64,000 bases of DNA from Paracoccus sp. C2R09. GTDB taxonomy: Bacteria > Pseudomonadota > Alphaproteobacteria > Rhodobacterales > Rhodobacteraceae. The translations under genes and the position numbers were made by a program. The DNA lies in assembly GCF_018860625.1 (NCBI RefSeq), contig NZ_JAHKQB010000024.1, positions 62,001-126,000 of the forward strand, in the 5' to 3' direction. Under the pieces are notes generated by a model. The model did no database searches, was not told the origin of the DNA, and saw only the letters and a list, made by a program, of their open reading frames with translations. Within the stretch, counting starts at the first letter, position 1; every line of letters starts with the position of its first letter. Positions 1 through 11,019 of the stretch are shown here, in pieces.

Positions 1-234
1 CAGAACGATTACCGCAAGCAGCGCCAGTGTCAGAAGAAAGAATGTCTTCGGGATCGCGAAACTGCCCGGCCTCGCCAGGAAATACAGCATGGCGAATGGA
101 AGGACATAGACGAAGGCGTCGTTCGCCATCTCGCCCACGGGCAGCAGCGGTCGAATGTCGTTGAAGATCGTGGCCACGACCAGCGCAATGACCAGCGTCG
201 CGGTGGCAGGCCGCGTTCCGGTCGCAGCCCTCAC
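1..234 (-). CDS. Membrane protein, O-antigen ligase/polymerase (Wzy)-like, N-terminal part only
   Basis: Only the first 77 or so residues are inside the window; the rest lies off the left edge. Translation of the minus strand from a GTG at 232-234 gives two hydrophobic segments (about residues 12-24 and 44-57, then a third starting near 64), with a short loop containing NDIRPLLPVGE between the first two. The GTG shares one base with the TAG stop of the upstream glycosyltransferase gene, so the two are probably translationally coupled. Position in an exopolysaccharide operon and the alternating membrane segments suggest a Wzy-type polymerase or O-antigen ligase, but the fragment is too short to show family motifs, so that assignment is inference. 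Confidence 0.55.
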   Translation of the reverse strand, partial: MRAATGTRPATATLVIALVVATIFNDIRPLLPVGEMANDAFVYVLPFAMLYFLARPGSFAIPKTFFLLTLALLAVIVL

Positions 235-1028
235 TATTTCCAGGCCCTCTTCTTGATCGCCGTTAGCCAGTCGAAGGGAATGACCATGAAGATCGCGGTG
301 CGGGCCAGTCCCGCCCATGAGTGGATATCGGCAGGGGCGAAGTTGTCGCGCTGGATGCGGAATCTGGACACCAGGTTCCGCTTGCGCTTCGCCGCGGTCG
401 TGCCGGTATCGCTGACGATGTATTCGGTCAGCACCTCGGGGATGTTGGCCAACTGCCAGCGCTGCCCCATCCGGATGAACAGATCGTAATCCTCGGCCGT
501 GCGATAACGGTCGGAATAGAGCCCGATTTCGCGCAGCGCCTCGGTCCGGATCATGATCGTGGGATGCAGCAGCGCCGGGACATAGCGCTGATACCGCATG
601 ATCGCGCCGTGATCGGTCGGAAATCGCAGCGTGAACAGATATCTGCCATCATCGTCGACACAGCGCGCCCAAGTGCCCACCATTCCGGTTTTCGGGTTCG
701 CCTGCAGGAAATCCAACTGGCGGGCAAACCTGCCCGGCAGGGGAAGATCGCCACAATCCAGACGCCCGACAAAGGCGTGACCGCGTTCCAGGATCAGTTC
801 CAATCCCGCATTCAGCGCGTGTTCGATCCCCTGGTTGCGGTCCAGCCGGTGCAGGGTGACACGATGATCGCCATACTGGGCGTCGCAGTGGATCGGCTGG
901 GGCGAGCCGTCATCGACGACCACGATGTCGAACGGGTCATCGAACCCGGCCAGCACCTCCAATGTGCGGATCAGGCCGTGCTGATCGCGAAAGACCGGGA
1001 TCAGGATGCAGAGCTTGGGCAGGTTCAT
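234..1028 (-). CDS. Family 2 glycosyltransferase (GT-A fold)
   Basis: About 264 residues. The N-terminus has the GT2 strand (LCILIPVF) followed by VVVDDGSP, the nucleotide-sugar-binding aspartates, then NQGIEHALNAG and RLDCGD in the place of the DXD metal site. The C-terminal part has AEDYDLFIRMG, the ED motif typical of the acceptor-side catalytic base. Predicted to add one sugar to a lipid-linked repeat unit at the inner face of the membrane. I chose the ATG at 1028 because the family strand begins right after it and a GGGGGA Shine-Dalgarno lies about 9 bases upstream; an ATG at 1037 overlaps the upstream stop and is possible. It follows the Wzz gene and overlaps the next gene by one base. 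Acceptor and donor sugars cannot be told from sequence. Confidence 0.85.
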   Translation of the reverse strand: MNLPKLCILIPVFRDQHGLIRTLEVLAGFDDPFDIVVVDDGSPQPIHCDAQYGDHRVTLHRLDRNQGIEHALNAGLELILERGHAFVGRLDCGDLPLPGRFARQLDFLQANPKTGMVGTWARCVDDDGRYLFTLRFPTDHGAIMRYQRYVPALLHPTIMIRTEALREIGLYSDRYRTAEDYDLFIRMGQRWQLANIPEVLTEYIVSDTGTTAAKRKRNLVSRFRIQRDNFAPADIHSWAGLARTAIFMVIPFDWLTAIKKRAWK

Positions 1029-1029
1029 C

Positions 1030-2052
1030 TTACGCATTCCCCCGCTGCCGCCGCCGCCATGCATCGCGCAGGATGGCAAGCGATGCCCCTGCCAGGAAAC
1101 CCGCCACCAGGCCCAGCACCAGGATCACCGGCTTGGCATTGAACCCCGATGGTCCAAGCGGCACGACCGCGGGCGCGAACAGCTGGACGGTCAGTTCGGG
1201 CGATCCGATGCGGCTCTGGATCTGTCGGTGTTCCAGAAGCATCCGCTCGTAGACCGCAGCCGTGGCCTCGACCTCGCGCTCGGCCTCGCGCTGTTCGGCA
1301 TAGATATCGGCGCTGGTATCGATCGCCTCGTCCTGCTTCTGCCCCGTCAGCGTCTCGAAGCGCATGGATTGCAGGCGCACCCTTTCGCGTGTCGCCTGCG
1401 CACGGCGTTCGGCCTGGCGCAGGTTGTTCGTCAGCTCCTCGATCTCTCCGTCCAGATTGGCCAGCATCTGACGATAGAGTTCCAGCCGCAGGTCCGATCG
1501 CAGGCGCAGATACCCGTCCGCCACGGCATTCGCTACCGCCGCCGACAGCTCCGCGCTTTCAGAATTGTAGCTGATCTGAACGACATAGGAACGTCCGCTG
1601 TTGCTGACATCCAGGTTGTGCGAGATCTGGCGGATCAGCATGGCGCGACGAAGTTCCTCGTCATCGGCGGCCTCGGGCGGGAACTCGACCGTGGCGGTCA
1701 GTTCCTCGCGCAGTTCGGGCGACAGGGTGTCCAACGCATGCCCTATGGCCACCGGCGTCGAGATCGTCTCGACGATGGTGGCCGTCACGGAATCGTCGGT
1801 GACCGTTGTGGCCTGTGTCTCGTCCAGGGTGACAAAGCCCGACTTGTCCGCATCCGAGATCAGCTTGGCCGTCGCCGAGTAGCTGTCGGGCATCATCTTC
1901 GCGACGCCGAAGGCCCCCGCGCCGCCCAGCACGGTCAGGGTCACGACCAGCAGCGGGCTGCGCCGGATGGCGCCGAACACGTCGGCCAGCGTGAATGCCC
2001 CCCGTGGCCTGGTCGTGGGCGCGTCCGCCGGAAAGCTGGAATAGTTCATCAT
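1030..2052 (-). CDS. Polysaccharide co-polymerase, Wzz/chain-length determinant family
   Basis: 340 residues. A membrane segment at about residues 33-52 is followed by the Wzz domain (SYSATAKLIS region), a long periplasmic part with heptad-rich helix around residues 200-265 (ELTNNLRQAERRAQAT), and a second membrane segment near 310-328 ending in a short basic tail. This hairpin-with-two-anchors layout is that of polysaccharide co-polymerases that set chain length in Wzy-dependent export. There is no Walker motif or Tyr-rich tail, so it lacks the BY-kinase domain found fused in Wzc/ExoP types. The start overlaps the stop of the exporter gene in an ATGA; the pair is the expected inner/outer membrane export couple. 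Confidence 0.85.
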   Translation of the reverse strand: MMNYSSFPADAPTTRPRGAFTLADVFGAIRRSPLLVVTLTVLGGAGAFGVAKMMPDSYSATAKLISDADKSGFVTLDETQATTVTDDSVTATIVETISTPVAIGHALDTLSPELREELTATVEFPPEAADDEELRRAMLIRQISHNLDVSNSGRSYVVQISYNSESAELSAAVANAVADGYLRLRSDLRLELYRQMLANLDGEIEELTNNLRQAERRAQATRERVRLQSMRFETLTGQKQDEAIDTSADIYAEQREAEREVEATAAVYERMLLEHRQIQSRIGSPELTVQLFAPAVVPLGPSGFNAKPVILVLGLVAGFLAGASLAILRDAWRRRQRGNA

Positions 2053-3287
2053 TCGGTTCCTTGCACCCTGCCCGCCGCCTGCTGCGAAGCCCCGACACCC
2101 GATATCGGGATCAGGGGCGCAAGGGCGTCCGGCAGGTTCACCTCGATCATGTCGCCGGGCCGCAACGGACGGTCCATTTCCGCGGCTACCGGCTCGCGGG
2201 CGCCCCCACCCGCAGGATAGAGCGTCACCTGCGCGATGTCGCGTCCCGCATTGCCCATCTGCGCAAGCTGCGCGCGAATGCCTTCGAACCGCGCCCGAAG
2301 CACCGCAACGGATGCCTGCGTTTCTCGGATCTCCTCGCGCAGCGCGGCCTCGCGGCGGGCGTCGAAGCGGTCGATCTCGTGCAGGACGGCTTCGCGTTGA
2401 CGTCGCACGTCGGCGATATGCGCGGCGGTTTCCGCGCGGTTCCCCCGCAGCGTGTCCAATGTCCGGTATTCCTCGGATACGCGGGTCTGCGGCGTCAATC
2501 CACGGTCCTGCATATCGACATAGCGCGCCACCTCGGCGGACTGCTGATCGACCAGCGCCTGTTCGTGGCGGCCCTGCTGGACCAGCTGCTCGATCCGTTC
2601 GGTCACGATCCCCAGGTCGCGCTGCAGATAGGCGCGCTGCGCCTCGTCCTCTTCGCGCGCGGCGACAAGCTGCGCCTGGACCGAGGCAAGGACCTGTTCC
2701 GATCCGGTCCCGCCAAGCCCCCGGACATCCGGCAGCACCGGCGTGGCATCGCCGTTCAGCTGCGCCTCGGCGCGCGCAAGGACCGCCTGCCTGTCGCGCA
2801 GTTCGGCCGCCACCGCGTCGCGTTCTCCGCGCAGACGGATCACCTCGTCGATCTGCGGGCGCAGTGTTCCCAAGCCGCCGGCAAGGGCGATCGCATGCCG
2901 CACGGTCATCCCGCCCTCGTAGGGCACGGCGCCGGGACTGCCCACATCGCCGCCGACGACAACGGGGCGGACGGCGATGACGCCCACGGTCACCTGCGCG
3001 TCCAGCATGATCTCCAACCCGGCCAGACGACGTTCGATATCCGCGGCGACCTCGGGGGCGGTCATGCCCGACACCTCGACCTGCCCCAGGGGGGGGAATG
3101 CGATGCGCCCGTCGATATCGACCACAAGCTCTCGGGTCATCTCGGGGACGCGAAAGATGTCGATCCTCAGGGTCTCACCCTGCCCGATCCGGTATTCCGC
3201 CTGCGCAGGCATGGCCGCCGCGACGATGGCGCCCAGGATCAGTGCAGGCATCCGCAGAGGGCTGGCAAACAGGGCATGTCCCAGCAT
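2049..3287 (-). CDS. Outer-membrane polysaccharide export protein, Wza/KpsD-type (Poly_export and SLBB domains)
   Basis: 412 residues from the ATG at 3287. That start gives a signal peptide (MPALILGAIVAAAMPAQA) just before YRIGQGETLRIDIF, the opening of the Poly_export domain; a longer in-frame extension upstream overlaps the neighbouring glycosyltransferase and would bury the signal. The middle has a soluble-ligand-binding beta-grasp segment (VGGDVGSPGAVPYEGG), then a coiled coil of some 150 residues and a short beta-rich end. In the family this protein forms the periplasmic and outer-membrane channel for capsule or exopolysaccharide. The long coiled coil is like those of GumB/ExoF-type exporters from alphaproteobacteria rather than the lipoprotein Wza; no lipobox Cys is visible. 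It begins one base after the previous stop and is coupled to the Wzz gene. Confidence 0.85.
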   Translation of the reverse strand: MLGHALFASPLRMPALILGAIVAAAMPAQAEYRIGQGETLRIDIFRVPEMTRELVVDIDGRIAFPPLGQVEVSGMTAPEVAADIERRLAGLEIMLDAQVTVGVIAVRPVVVGGDVGSPGAVPYEGGMTVRHAIALAGGLGTLRPQIDEVIRLRGERDAVAAELRDRQAVLARAEAQLNGDATPVLPDVRGLGGTGSEQVLASVQAQLVAAREEDEAQRAYLQRDLGIVTERIEQLVQQGRHEQALVDQQSAEVARYVDMQDRGLTPQTRVSEEYRTLDTLRGNRAETAAHIADVRRQREAVLHEIDRFDARREAALREEIRETQASVAVLRARFEGIRAQLAQMGNAGRDIAQVTLYPAGGGAREPVAAEMDRPLRPGDMIEVNLPDALAPLIPISGVGASQQAAGRVQGTE

Positions 3288-3288
3288 C

Positions 3289-4332
3289 TCATGCCCCCTG
3301 CATGGTTGGCGGCGTGCCCTGTTTGCCCGATTTCGCATCATCGCAGAATGCCTGCGCCCGCGCATCCAGATCGCGCCAGCGGTCCAGTTGCGCGGCCAGT
3401 GCCGGATCGACCGCGGCATCCGCCCCCGATTTCGCACGATACCCCCGCCGCATCCGGGCATAGAGCGCGGGCCCTGCCAACATGCTCAGCGCCCTCCGCG
3501 CCGTTTCCCGCGGCGATACCGGCGGCACGAGACTGCGGGCCAATGCCACGAACGCCTCTCGGTTTCGCCCGGAATCCGCAAGGCGCCAGACCCGATCCTG
3601 CAGGTGATAGCCGCTTTTTGCGGCCGCTGACCAATCCCCGGATTCGCGCCGATACCATGCATGGGATCTGTCCGCGGTCTCTCGGCCGTTGGTCAGGCGC
3701 GTGGGACTGGGGCTTTCCTCCTTGATGACGCCGGGCTCGGGGTCGACCTGAAAGGACGCCCCCGCGCGATCCAGCCGCATCGCCAGATCGGTGTCCTGGT
3801 TCACGCGCAGTTCCTCGTTCCAGGGGCAATCCAGCACCATCTGGCGTGGCATGTTCAGCATCGAGGTCTGCACCCGCCCCATGTCGCGATAGGCGTAATC
3901 GACAAGCGTGCTGCCATCCCGCCAGGGAGGTTGATAGGGGTGACGGATCTCTCCGTCGATATGCAGCAGCGCCGCGCTGATCAGGACGGTCTTCTCGGTT
4001 CCCGGCTGCGCAAAGAAATCGCGGATCCGGTCGTGGCGCCCCGGCATCCAGACATCGTCCGAATCGAGGAAGCTGACATGCGTCCCCGTGGCCTCGCGCA
4101 CGCCGCGATTGCGCGCCGCGCCGCCACGCATCCGGACGGGCTGTCGAAAGATGAGGACGCCTTCTGCCTGCAGCCGCCCGTATTCTGCGGACAGATCGGC
4201 CTGTGAACAATCGTCGACCACGACGATCTCGGCCTCGGGACTGTCGTCGCGAACCGATTGGACCGCGCGGACCAGCGATACCGCGCGGTCGAGGTTTGGG
4301 ATCACGACCGAAAGCTTGAACTGATCGAACAT
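3289..4332 (-). CDS. Family 2 glycosyltransferase
   Basis: 347 residues. The fold starts at LSVVIPNLDRA, then IVVVDDCSQ, a GGAARNRGVREA segment and FLDSDDVW, the DXD-type metal/donor site. A later NQDTDLAMRLD segment matches the ED acceptor motif. The C-terminal 100 residues are helical and basic, likely membrane-peripheral. It is the first gene of the leftward exopolysaccharide operon, facing a divergent glycosyltransferase pair across about 210 bases. Close in layout to the divergent family 2 enzyme at 4544, including a similar C-terminal extension, which suggests an old duplication. Sugar specificity unknown. Confidence 0.85.
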   Translation of the reverse strand: MFDQFKLSVVIPNLDRAVSLVRAVQSVRDDSPEAEIVVVDDCSQADLSAEYGRLQAEGVLIFRQPVRMRGGAARNRGVREATGTHVSFLDSDDVWMPGRHDRIRDFFAQPGTEKTVLISAALLHIDGEIRHPYQPPWRDGSTLVDYAYRDMGRVQTSMLNMPRQMVLDCPWNEELRVNQDTDLAMRLDRAGASFQVDPEPGVIKEESPSPTRLTNGRETADRSHAWYRRESGDWSAAAKSGYHLQDRVWRLADSGRNREAFVALARSLVPPVSPRETARRALSMLAGPALYARMRRGYRAKSGADAAVDPALAAQLDRWRDLDARAQAFCDDAKSGKQGTPPTMQGA

Positions 4333-4543
4333 GTGAATCGAAACTCGCTACTGCTTCAGGCATCATTAACCGATATCTGGATTAATTCCAGATTGACATG
4401 CAAGCCGCCCGCACGATTTAAGATGAATGCCCAAGATACGACCTGCGAAAATACCCGCCGTGATTGTATCTGAATATGAACAATAGCCTTTTCGCTGCAT
4501 TGCAGCAAAAATTTGCAGAAATGTTATGTGCAGGGATATGTGA
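4333..4543. promoter_or_regulatory. Divergent promoter region of the exopolysaccharide locus, with a 13-base palindrome
   Basis: This 211-base spacer separates two divergently transcribed glycosyltransferase genes and is clearly richer in A and T than its surroundings, as expected for promoters. It contains a perfect inverted repeat GCTGCA-T-TGCAGC at 4494-4506, followed after nine bases by another TTTGCAG half-site, a possible operator or nucleoid-protein site. A Shine-Dalgarno-like AGGGAT lies before the ATG at 4544. No sigma-70 hexamers could be assigned with confidence. Confidence 0.45.
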
Positions 4544-5491
4544 ATGCCCGACGATTTCGGTGGCCAGGATCGGATTGATGCGGGGTTGCCGTATTTTTCG
4601 ATCGTGATTCCCGTATTTAACCGTGCGGATCGAATCGGGCGGACGATCGATTCCTGCATTGCGCAGCGTTTTGCCGATTTCGAGATTATCGTCGTCGATG
4701 ACGGTTCGACGGACGGAACGTCCGATCTGGTCGAGGCAATGCAAGATATCCGCATTCGCTGTATCAGGCAGGCAAATGCGGGCGCGTCCGCCGCGCGCAA
4801 CAAGGGGGCGCAGGAAGCAGGCGGAAGCTTCCTCGCATTTCTCGATTCAGATGACGAATTCCTGTCCGAAAAGCTGGCCAGCATCCATGACGCGATCCAT
4901 GCTGATGGCGATGCTGACGGAACGGTCTGGTACTCCCCTCTCTTCTTCGACCGGGGCGAGGGGAACCGGATGGTCAAGCCGCCGCGCCCCATCGGTGATG
5001 ATGAACCCGTGGGGGACTATCTTTTTGCCGATGACGGGCTGATGCAGACATCCACGCTCGTGGTGCCGCGCGCGCTGTTCCTGCAGGTGCAGTTCGACCC
5101 GACGCTGCGCTGCCTCGAGGACCTGGACCTCTGCCTGCGCCTGGAAGAGGCGGGGGCCAGGTTCCGCATGGTCCCCGAGCCGCTGGTCACCTGGCATGAC
5201 GACACGCCGGTGGGCAGGCTGAGCTATACCACCTCGACCGCCGAACTGCGCGAATGGGCGGATATGCAATCGGACCGGCTGACGCCGCGGGCCAGGCGGG
5301 GATACCTCGCGCGGTTCCTGGCACCCCAGATCCTGCGCAGCCGACCGCTTCAGGGGGCCTCGATGCTGGCGGCGGCGGTTCGTCACGGCAGTTTGACGCC
5401 CAAGCGCGCCGCGATGCTGCTGGCACGGGGCGGCGCGCCGGGCCTGTATGGCCGGTTGCGCGACCGCCTGACCCGGGCACGCAATGCCTGA
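4544..5491 (+). CDS. Family 2 glycosyltransferase
   Basis: 315 residues. Motifs in order: FSIVIPVFNRAD, IIVVDDGSTDGT (donor-binding aspartates), AGASAARNKGA and FLDSDDEF (metal site), then LRCLEDLDLCLRLE with the ED catalytic-base motif. Predicted cytoplasmic enzyme adding a sugar to the lipid-linked repeat unit. It is the first gene rightward from the divergent promoter and its end overlaps the start of the family 4 glycosyltransferase by 8 bases, so both are probably made together. The C-terminal 90 residues have no recognisable domain. Confidence 0.87.
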   Translation: MPDDFGGQDRIDAGLPYFSIVIPVFNRADRIGRTIDSCIAQRFADFEIIVVDDGSTDGTSDLVEAMQDIRIRCIRQANAGASAARNKGAQEAGGSFLAFLDSDDEFLSEKLASIHDAIHADGDADGTVWYSPLFFDRGEGNRMVKPPRPIGDDEPVGDYLFADDGLMQTSTLVVPRALFLQVQFDPTLRCLEDLDLCLRLEEAGARFRMVPEPLVTWHDDTPVGRLSYTTSTAELREWADMQSDRLTPRARRGYLARFLAPQILRSRPLQGASMLAAAVRHGSLTPKRAAMLLARGGAPGLYGRLRDRLTRARNA

Positions 5492-6632
5492 GGCCTCCCG
5501 CAAGCCCGCCCATGTGGTCCATGTCACCGAGGCCCCTCTGGGGGGGGTCGTGTCCTATCTGGACGAACTGCTTGGCGCGCAGCTGCGGTCGGACCCGGAC
5601 ATGCGGATCGACCTGATCACGCCAGAGATCAACCGCGACGCCCTGTCCGATCTGGATGGCGACAATTTCCGGATGATCGCCTTCGATTACGGTGGCAGGT
5701 CACCCCTGGCGCTGATGAAGCTGGCCGCGACGACCTTGCGCCATGTGCGCCGAACCCGGCCGGACATCCTGCATATCCACTCGACCTTCGCCGGGGCCGC
5801 GATCCGCGTGCTGAAGCCCCTGATGCCGAAGCGCACCCGCGTCATCTATTGCCCGCATGGCTGGGCCTTCGCCCGCACGGGGTCCGGCCTGTCACGCCGG
5901 GGCTTCGCGGCCATCGAACGCGGGCTTGCGCGATGCTGCGACAGCATTGTCTGCATCTCGGACCACGAACGGCGCGAGGCCGGAGCCCATGGCATCCCGT
6001 CGGACCGCCTTGTCGTCGTGGAAAACGGCATCAGCCCGCGCGCATCCGTTTCGACCCCGACTGAACGCCAGGGAACCCGCCGACTGATCGCCTTTGCCGG
6101 GCGCTTCGACCGGCAGAAGGGTTTCGACACCTTCCTCGATGTCATGCGCCAGCTGCGGGACGAGGCAGACGCCATCGCCATCGGCAGCATCATCACGTCG
6201 AAGGGCGACATGCCCGAAATTCCGGACAACGTGCAGATCCTTGGATGGCAGAGCCGCGCGGCGGTGTTCGACCTCTATCGCCGCGCGGACCTGCTGCTGG
6301 TTCCGTCGCGGTGGGAGGGGTTCGGCCTTGTGGCCGCCGAGGCGATGCAGGCGGGGACGGCAGTATTCGCCAGCTGTGTCGGCGGACTTCAGGACATCGT
6401 GCTGGACGGGGAAACCGGGCGCCTGTTCGAACCAGACGATGCCGCCGGGATCGTGCGGCTGATCCGCATGGCCTCGGATGACGACCTGACGCGCTTCGGG
6501 CGCAATGGGCGCAACCGTTACCTAGCGCGCTATACTGCGGAACGCATGGCCGCTGATATGGCAGCGCTCTATGCGGCATTGCTGCGGCAGGATGCCGGGC
6601 ACCGTGACGCCCGACATCGGTTTCAGGAATGA
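5484..6632 (+). CDS. Family 4 glycosyltransferase (GT-B fold)
   Basis: 382 residues. The N-terminal acceptor domain contains the glycine-rich GGVVSYL loop and IYCPHGWAF. The C-terminal donor domain starts near residue 195 (RRLIAFAGRFDRQKGFDTF) and holds the retaining-GT signature SRWEGFGLVAAEAMQAG, with the EX7E glutamates that bind the nucleotide sugar, then a short ETGRLFEPDD stretch. Predicted inner-face enzyme of repeat-unit assembly. Translational coupling to the preceding gene is likely from the overlap. It ends four bases before the convergent stop of the RTX glycosidase. Confidence 0.88.
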   Translation: MPEASRKPAHVVHVTEAPLGGVVSYLDELLGAQLRSDPDMRIDLITPEINRDALSDLDGDNFRMIAFDYGGRSPLALMKLAATTLRHVRRTRPDILHIHSTFAGAAIRVLKPLMPKRTRVIYCPHGWAFARTGSGLSRRGFAAIERGLARCCDSIVCISDHERREAGAHGIPSDRLVVVENGISPRASVSTPTERQGTRRLIAFAGRFDRQKGFDTFLDVMRQLRDEADAIAIGSIITSKGDMPEIPDNVQILGWQSRAAVFDLYRRADLLLVPSRWEGFGLVAAEAMQAGTAVFASCVGGLQDIVLDGETGRLFEPDDAAGIVRLIRMASDDDLTRFGRNGRNRYLARYTAERMAADMAALYAALLRQDAGHRDARHRFQE

Positions 6633-6636
6633 CCCG

Positions 6637-8103
6637 TCAGAGGATGAAATCCGCTTCGCTCAGGTGATGCTGACCTTCCAGAACGATGCTGATTTCGAAC
6701 CCGGCACCCTTGTTGACATTGGCCTGCACATAGGTCCGGTCGTTCGCCGCGTCGACATAGACGCCCAGATCGCCCGCATCCTTCAGCCAATCGGACCCGA
6801 TGAAGTCGAAATCCTGTTGGCCCGCGCTGGTCGTATCCGCATCGATGGCCGACAGGTCGATGACATCGCCATCCTCCCAGTCGCGGATGTTGTGCCACAT
6901 TCCGGCCCGGTCGAAGACGAAGCTGTCGGCGCCTGCACCCCCGGTCAGCGTGTCCTGCCCGCCGCCGCCGCTCAGCACGTCGTCGCCATCGCCGCCCTGC
7001 AGGCGATCGTTCCCGTTGGTGCCCGTGATCGTCACGCCCGCCGAAACCGGCTCGACCGCGGCTTCCTTCTCGACGGACTGCGCCTCGGGCTGATCCTCCG
7101 CCTCGGTCACCGACGCGACTTCAGACGGGGCCGGGGTCGGGGCCGGCGAAACCACCTTCTCGGATTCCACGGCATTGCCCAGTTCGGCAAAGACATCATA
7201 GGCCGCGCGCGTGTTTCCGTCGCCGTCCCGAAGACCGAAACCCGGTTCGAAATCCGAATCCTCGTACGAGAACCACATGATCGGGCCGGCCCAATCGCTG
7301 TCCTGGGCAAGCTCCACCGCCTCGCGCAGCATCTCGGCGGCCTCGGCTTCGGTCACGGTCACGCCGCTGCCCTCCGTCTTGGCGCCGAATTCGGTGATCC
7401 AGACCTGCTTGTCCGCGTCACCCTCGGCGATCATGGTATCGCGGATGCCGTCCTCCATGATCTGCCAGCCGTTCCACGCCTTGTCGCTGCTGGGCATCAG
7501 GGGGAAGCTGTAGGGGTGGTATCCGACCGCGTCGAAATGATCCTGGCCCCCGGCATCGTAGATCTGCTGCAGGTAATCGACCGCGCCCCACATCCCGCCT
7601 CCGGTCGAGGGAACGGCGGCCAGACCGCCGGTGATCACCACATCGTCCGCATCGACCGCCTTGATCGCGTCATAGGCCTTTTCCAGCACCTTCGCGTAAT
7701 CGTCAGGGGCGATGCCTGCCTTGTTCTGCTCGTTCAGGATCTCCCAATGGTCGACCGTGGTATCGTAGCGTTCGGCGGCTGCCGCGGCAAAGCGGCCGAA
7801 GGCCTCCTGATCGGCGGCGGTGGACAGCGTGTCGCCGACCCAATCGGGCGTGTTGTTCAGCACTGCCGTGATCGCAATGCCGCTTTCCTCGATTGCGCCG
7901 AAGACGCGGTCGACCAGGGTCCAGTCGAAGCCGCCATTCTCGGTCGGCTGGACAAGGCTCCAATGGATGTCGAGCCTGACCCAGTCCACCCCCAGTTCGA
8001 CATAGTCCTGTAGCTCGGCCTCCATCTCGGCGGTCGAATTCCCCAGCAATTCTCCGAACGGAGTGGCAAGGCCCAACTGGCCCGGCGTGATATCGATTGG
8101 CAT
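6637..8103 (-). CDS. Secreted PslG-like glycoside hydrolase with C-terminal RTX repeats
   Basis: 488 residues in two parts. Residues 1-310 form a (beta/alpha)8 glycosidase of the clan A type (GH39/GH5, PslG-like): WEILNEQN carries the acid/base Glu (about E125) and VWITEFGA the nucleophile Glu (about E238). After a Pro/Glu linker (315-355) come three glycine/aspartate nonapeptide RTX repeats (361-398, GGDGDDVLS type) and a serralysin-like C-terminal domain ending in LSEADFIL, the usual type I secretion signal. There is no N-terminal signal peptide, which agrees with type I export. No HlyB/HlyD genes are in the window. PslG and related enzymes sit in exopolysaccharide loci and cleave the polymer, so the likely role is trimming or releasing this locus's own polysaccharide outside the cell. 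Confidence 0.82.
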   Translation of the reverse strand: MPIDITPGQLGLATPFGELLGNSTAEMEAELQDYVELGVDWVRLDIHWSLVQPTENGGFDWTLVDRVFGAIEESGIAITAVLNNTPDWVGDTLSTAADQEAFGRFAAAAAERYDTTVDHWEILNEQNKAGIAPDDYAKVLEKAYDAIKAVDADDVVITGGLAAVPSTGGGMWGAVDYLQQIYDAGGQDHFDAVGYHPYSFPLMPSSDKAWNGWQIMEDGIRDTMIAEGDADKQVWITEFGAKTEGSGVTVTEAEAAEMLREAVELAQDSDWAGPIMWFSYEDSDFEPGFGLRDGDGNTRAAYDVFAELGNAVESEKVVSPAPTPAPSEVASVTEAEDQPEAQSVEKEAAVEPVSAGVTITGTNGNDRLQGGDGDDVLSGGGGQDTLTGGAGADSFVFDRAGMWHNIRDWEDGDVIDLSAIDADTTSAGQQDFDFIGSDWLKDAGDLGVYVDAANDRTYVQANVNKGAGFEISIVLEGQHHLSEADFIL

Positions 8104-8300
8104 GCGCTGCTTTTCCTCAGGTCGTTTTCATCTGGCCGAGCCACCTAGCGCGTCGCCCCTTAAGAGTCAGTAAAGCCTGGCCCGCAGCGGCGGCATGCTG
8201 CCGAACCGCCGGCGGATTGCCGCGCAACCATGGGTTGTATGCTGCAGGAAGGACAGCTTGACATCGCGATCTGCCGCCGTGGACACGCCTGCCGGCATGT

Positions 8301-10054
<1,754 letters not shown>

Positions 10055-10058
<4 letters not shown>

Positions 10059-11014
10059 TCGAAGACGGACCGCGGGAAATAGAACGAGACGACCCAGTTC
10101 GGCATGTCCACGATTTCCGAGATCCGCAGATCGCCGCAGGTGGATACCAGCATATAGGCATCGACCGCCGCCATCCCGTGCTGCGCGCAAAGCAGATCGA
10201 CCATCTGTTCGACCGCCTGCCTTGCACCCGTCATCAGGTCGGGGCCGATGCCGGTGGTGACCTCGTATCCCTTGGCATCCAGATGGCGCGTGACGGGTCC
10301 GGGCGTGGTGAAGCGCGGCATCTTCAGGTTCGCGCCCTTGACCAGGTCCAGCGTCAGCGTCACGTCCATCGGGCTTTCGATGGCCGTTCCGCAGACCTCG
10401 CCATCGCCCTGTGCCGCATGCGTATCACCGACCGAGAACAGTGCGCCCGCGACCTCCACCGGCAGATACAATGTCGTTCCCCTGGCCAGATCGCGGATAT
10501 CGAGGTTTCCGCCCGTGCGACGCGGCGGGACGATGGAATGCAGCCCCGGTTCGGCCTGTGCCACGCCAATGGTCCCGGTAAAGGGCTTCAGGGCCACCTT
10601 GCCATGTTCCCCCCACAGCGCGGGGGTCAGGGTGTCGGCATCGTATTTCCAGATGGTCAGCGCAGGATCCGTGAACTGATCGGCCAGAAGGCCGAAGCCG
10701 GGGATGTTGGCGGTCCAGCCCCAGGCGCTGCCCTCCTGCCGGCGGGGCGCGAAATGATCCAACGTGATCTTCAGCGCATCGCCGGGCTCGGCCCCATCGA
10801 CATGGATGGGGCCGGATACCGGGTTGATCTTGCTGAAATCCAGCGCGGCGACATCCGCCACCGTGCTCGACGGGCCAAGCTGGCCCGCCGATGAATCCAT
10901 GCAGTTGAACAGGATCGTCGATCCCGGCGCGACCGTCTCGACCGGGGCAATGGAATTGTCCCAGCCGAAATGATGCTGCGCGCCGTGGATGGTATAGTTG
11001 CAGTGCTTGCACAT
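10055..11014 (-). CDS. Acetamidase/formamidase family amidohydrolase
   Basis: 319 residues, full length for the FmdA_AmdA family. Characteristic segments: HHFGWDNSIAPV near the N-terminus, PVSGPIHVDGAEPGD, WGWTANIPGFGLL, and GDTHAAQGDGEVCGTAIE in the second half. The family hydrolyses formamide or short-chain amides to ammonia and the acid in the cytoplasm without a Ser-Cis-Ser-Lys triad. It is placed inside an ABC importer operon headed by AmiC/AmiR-type amide-sensing regulators, so amide use is well supported; the exact substrate is not. Its stop overlaps the ATPase start by ATGA and its start follows the binding-protein stop by five bases. Confidence 0.88.
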
Positions 11015-11019
11015 GGGTC

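Noticed and set aside
8104-8300. Possible gene or terminator in the 197-base spacer between the RTX glycosidase and the fused ATPase
   Set aside because: Short open frames only, no ribosome site with coding character, and only small palindromes such as CAACC-ATG-GGTTG at about 8225-8237.
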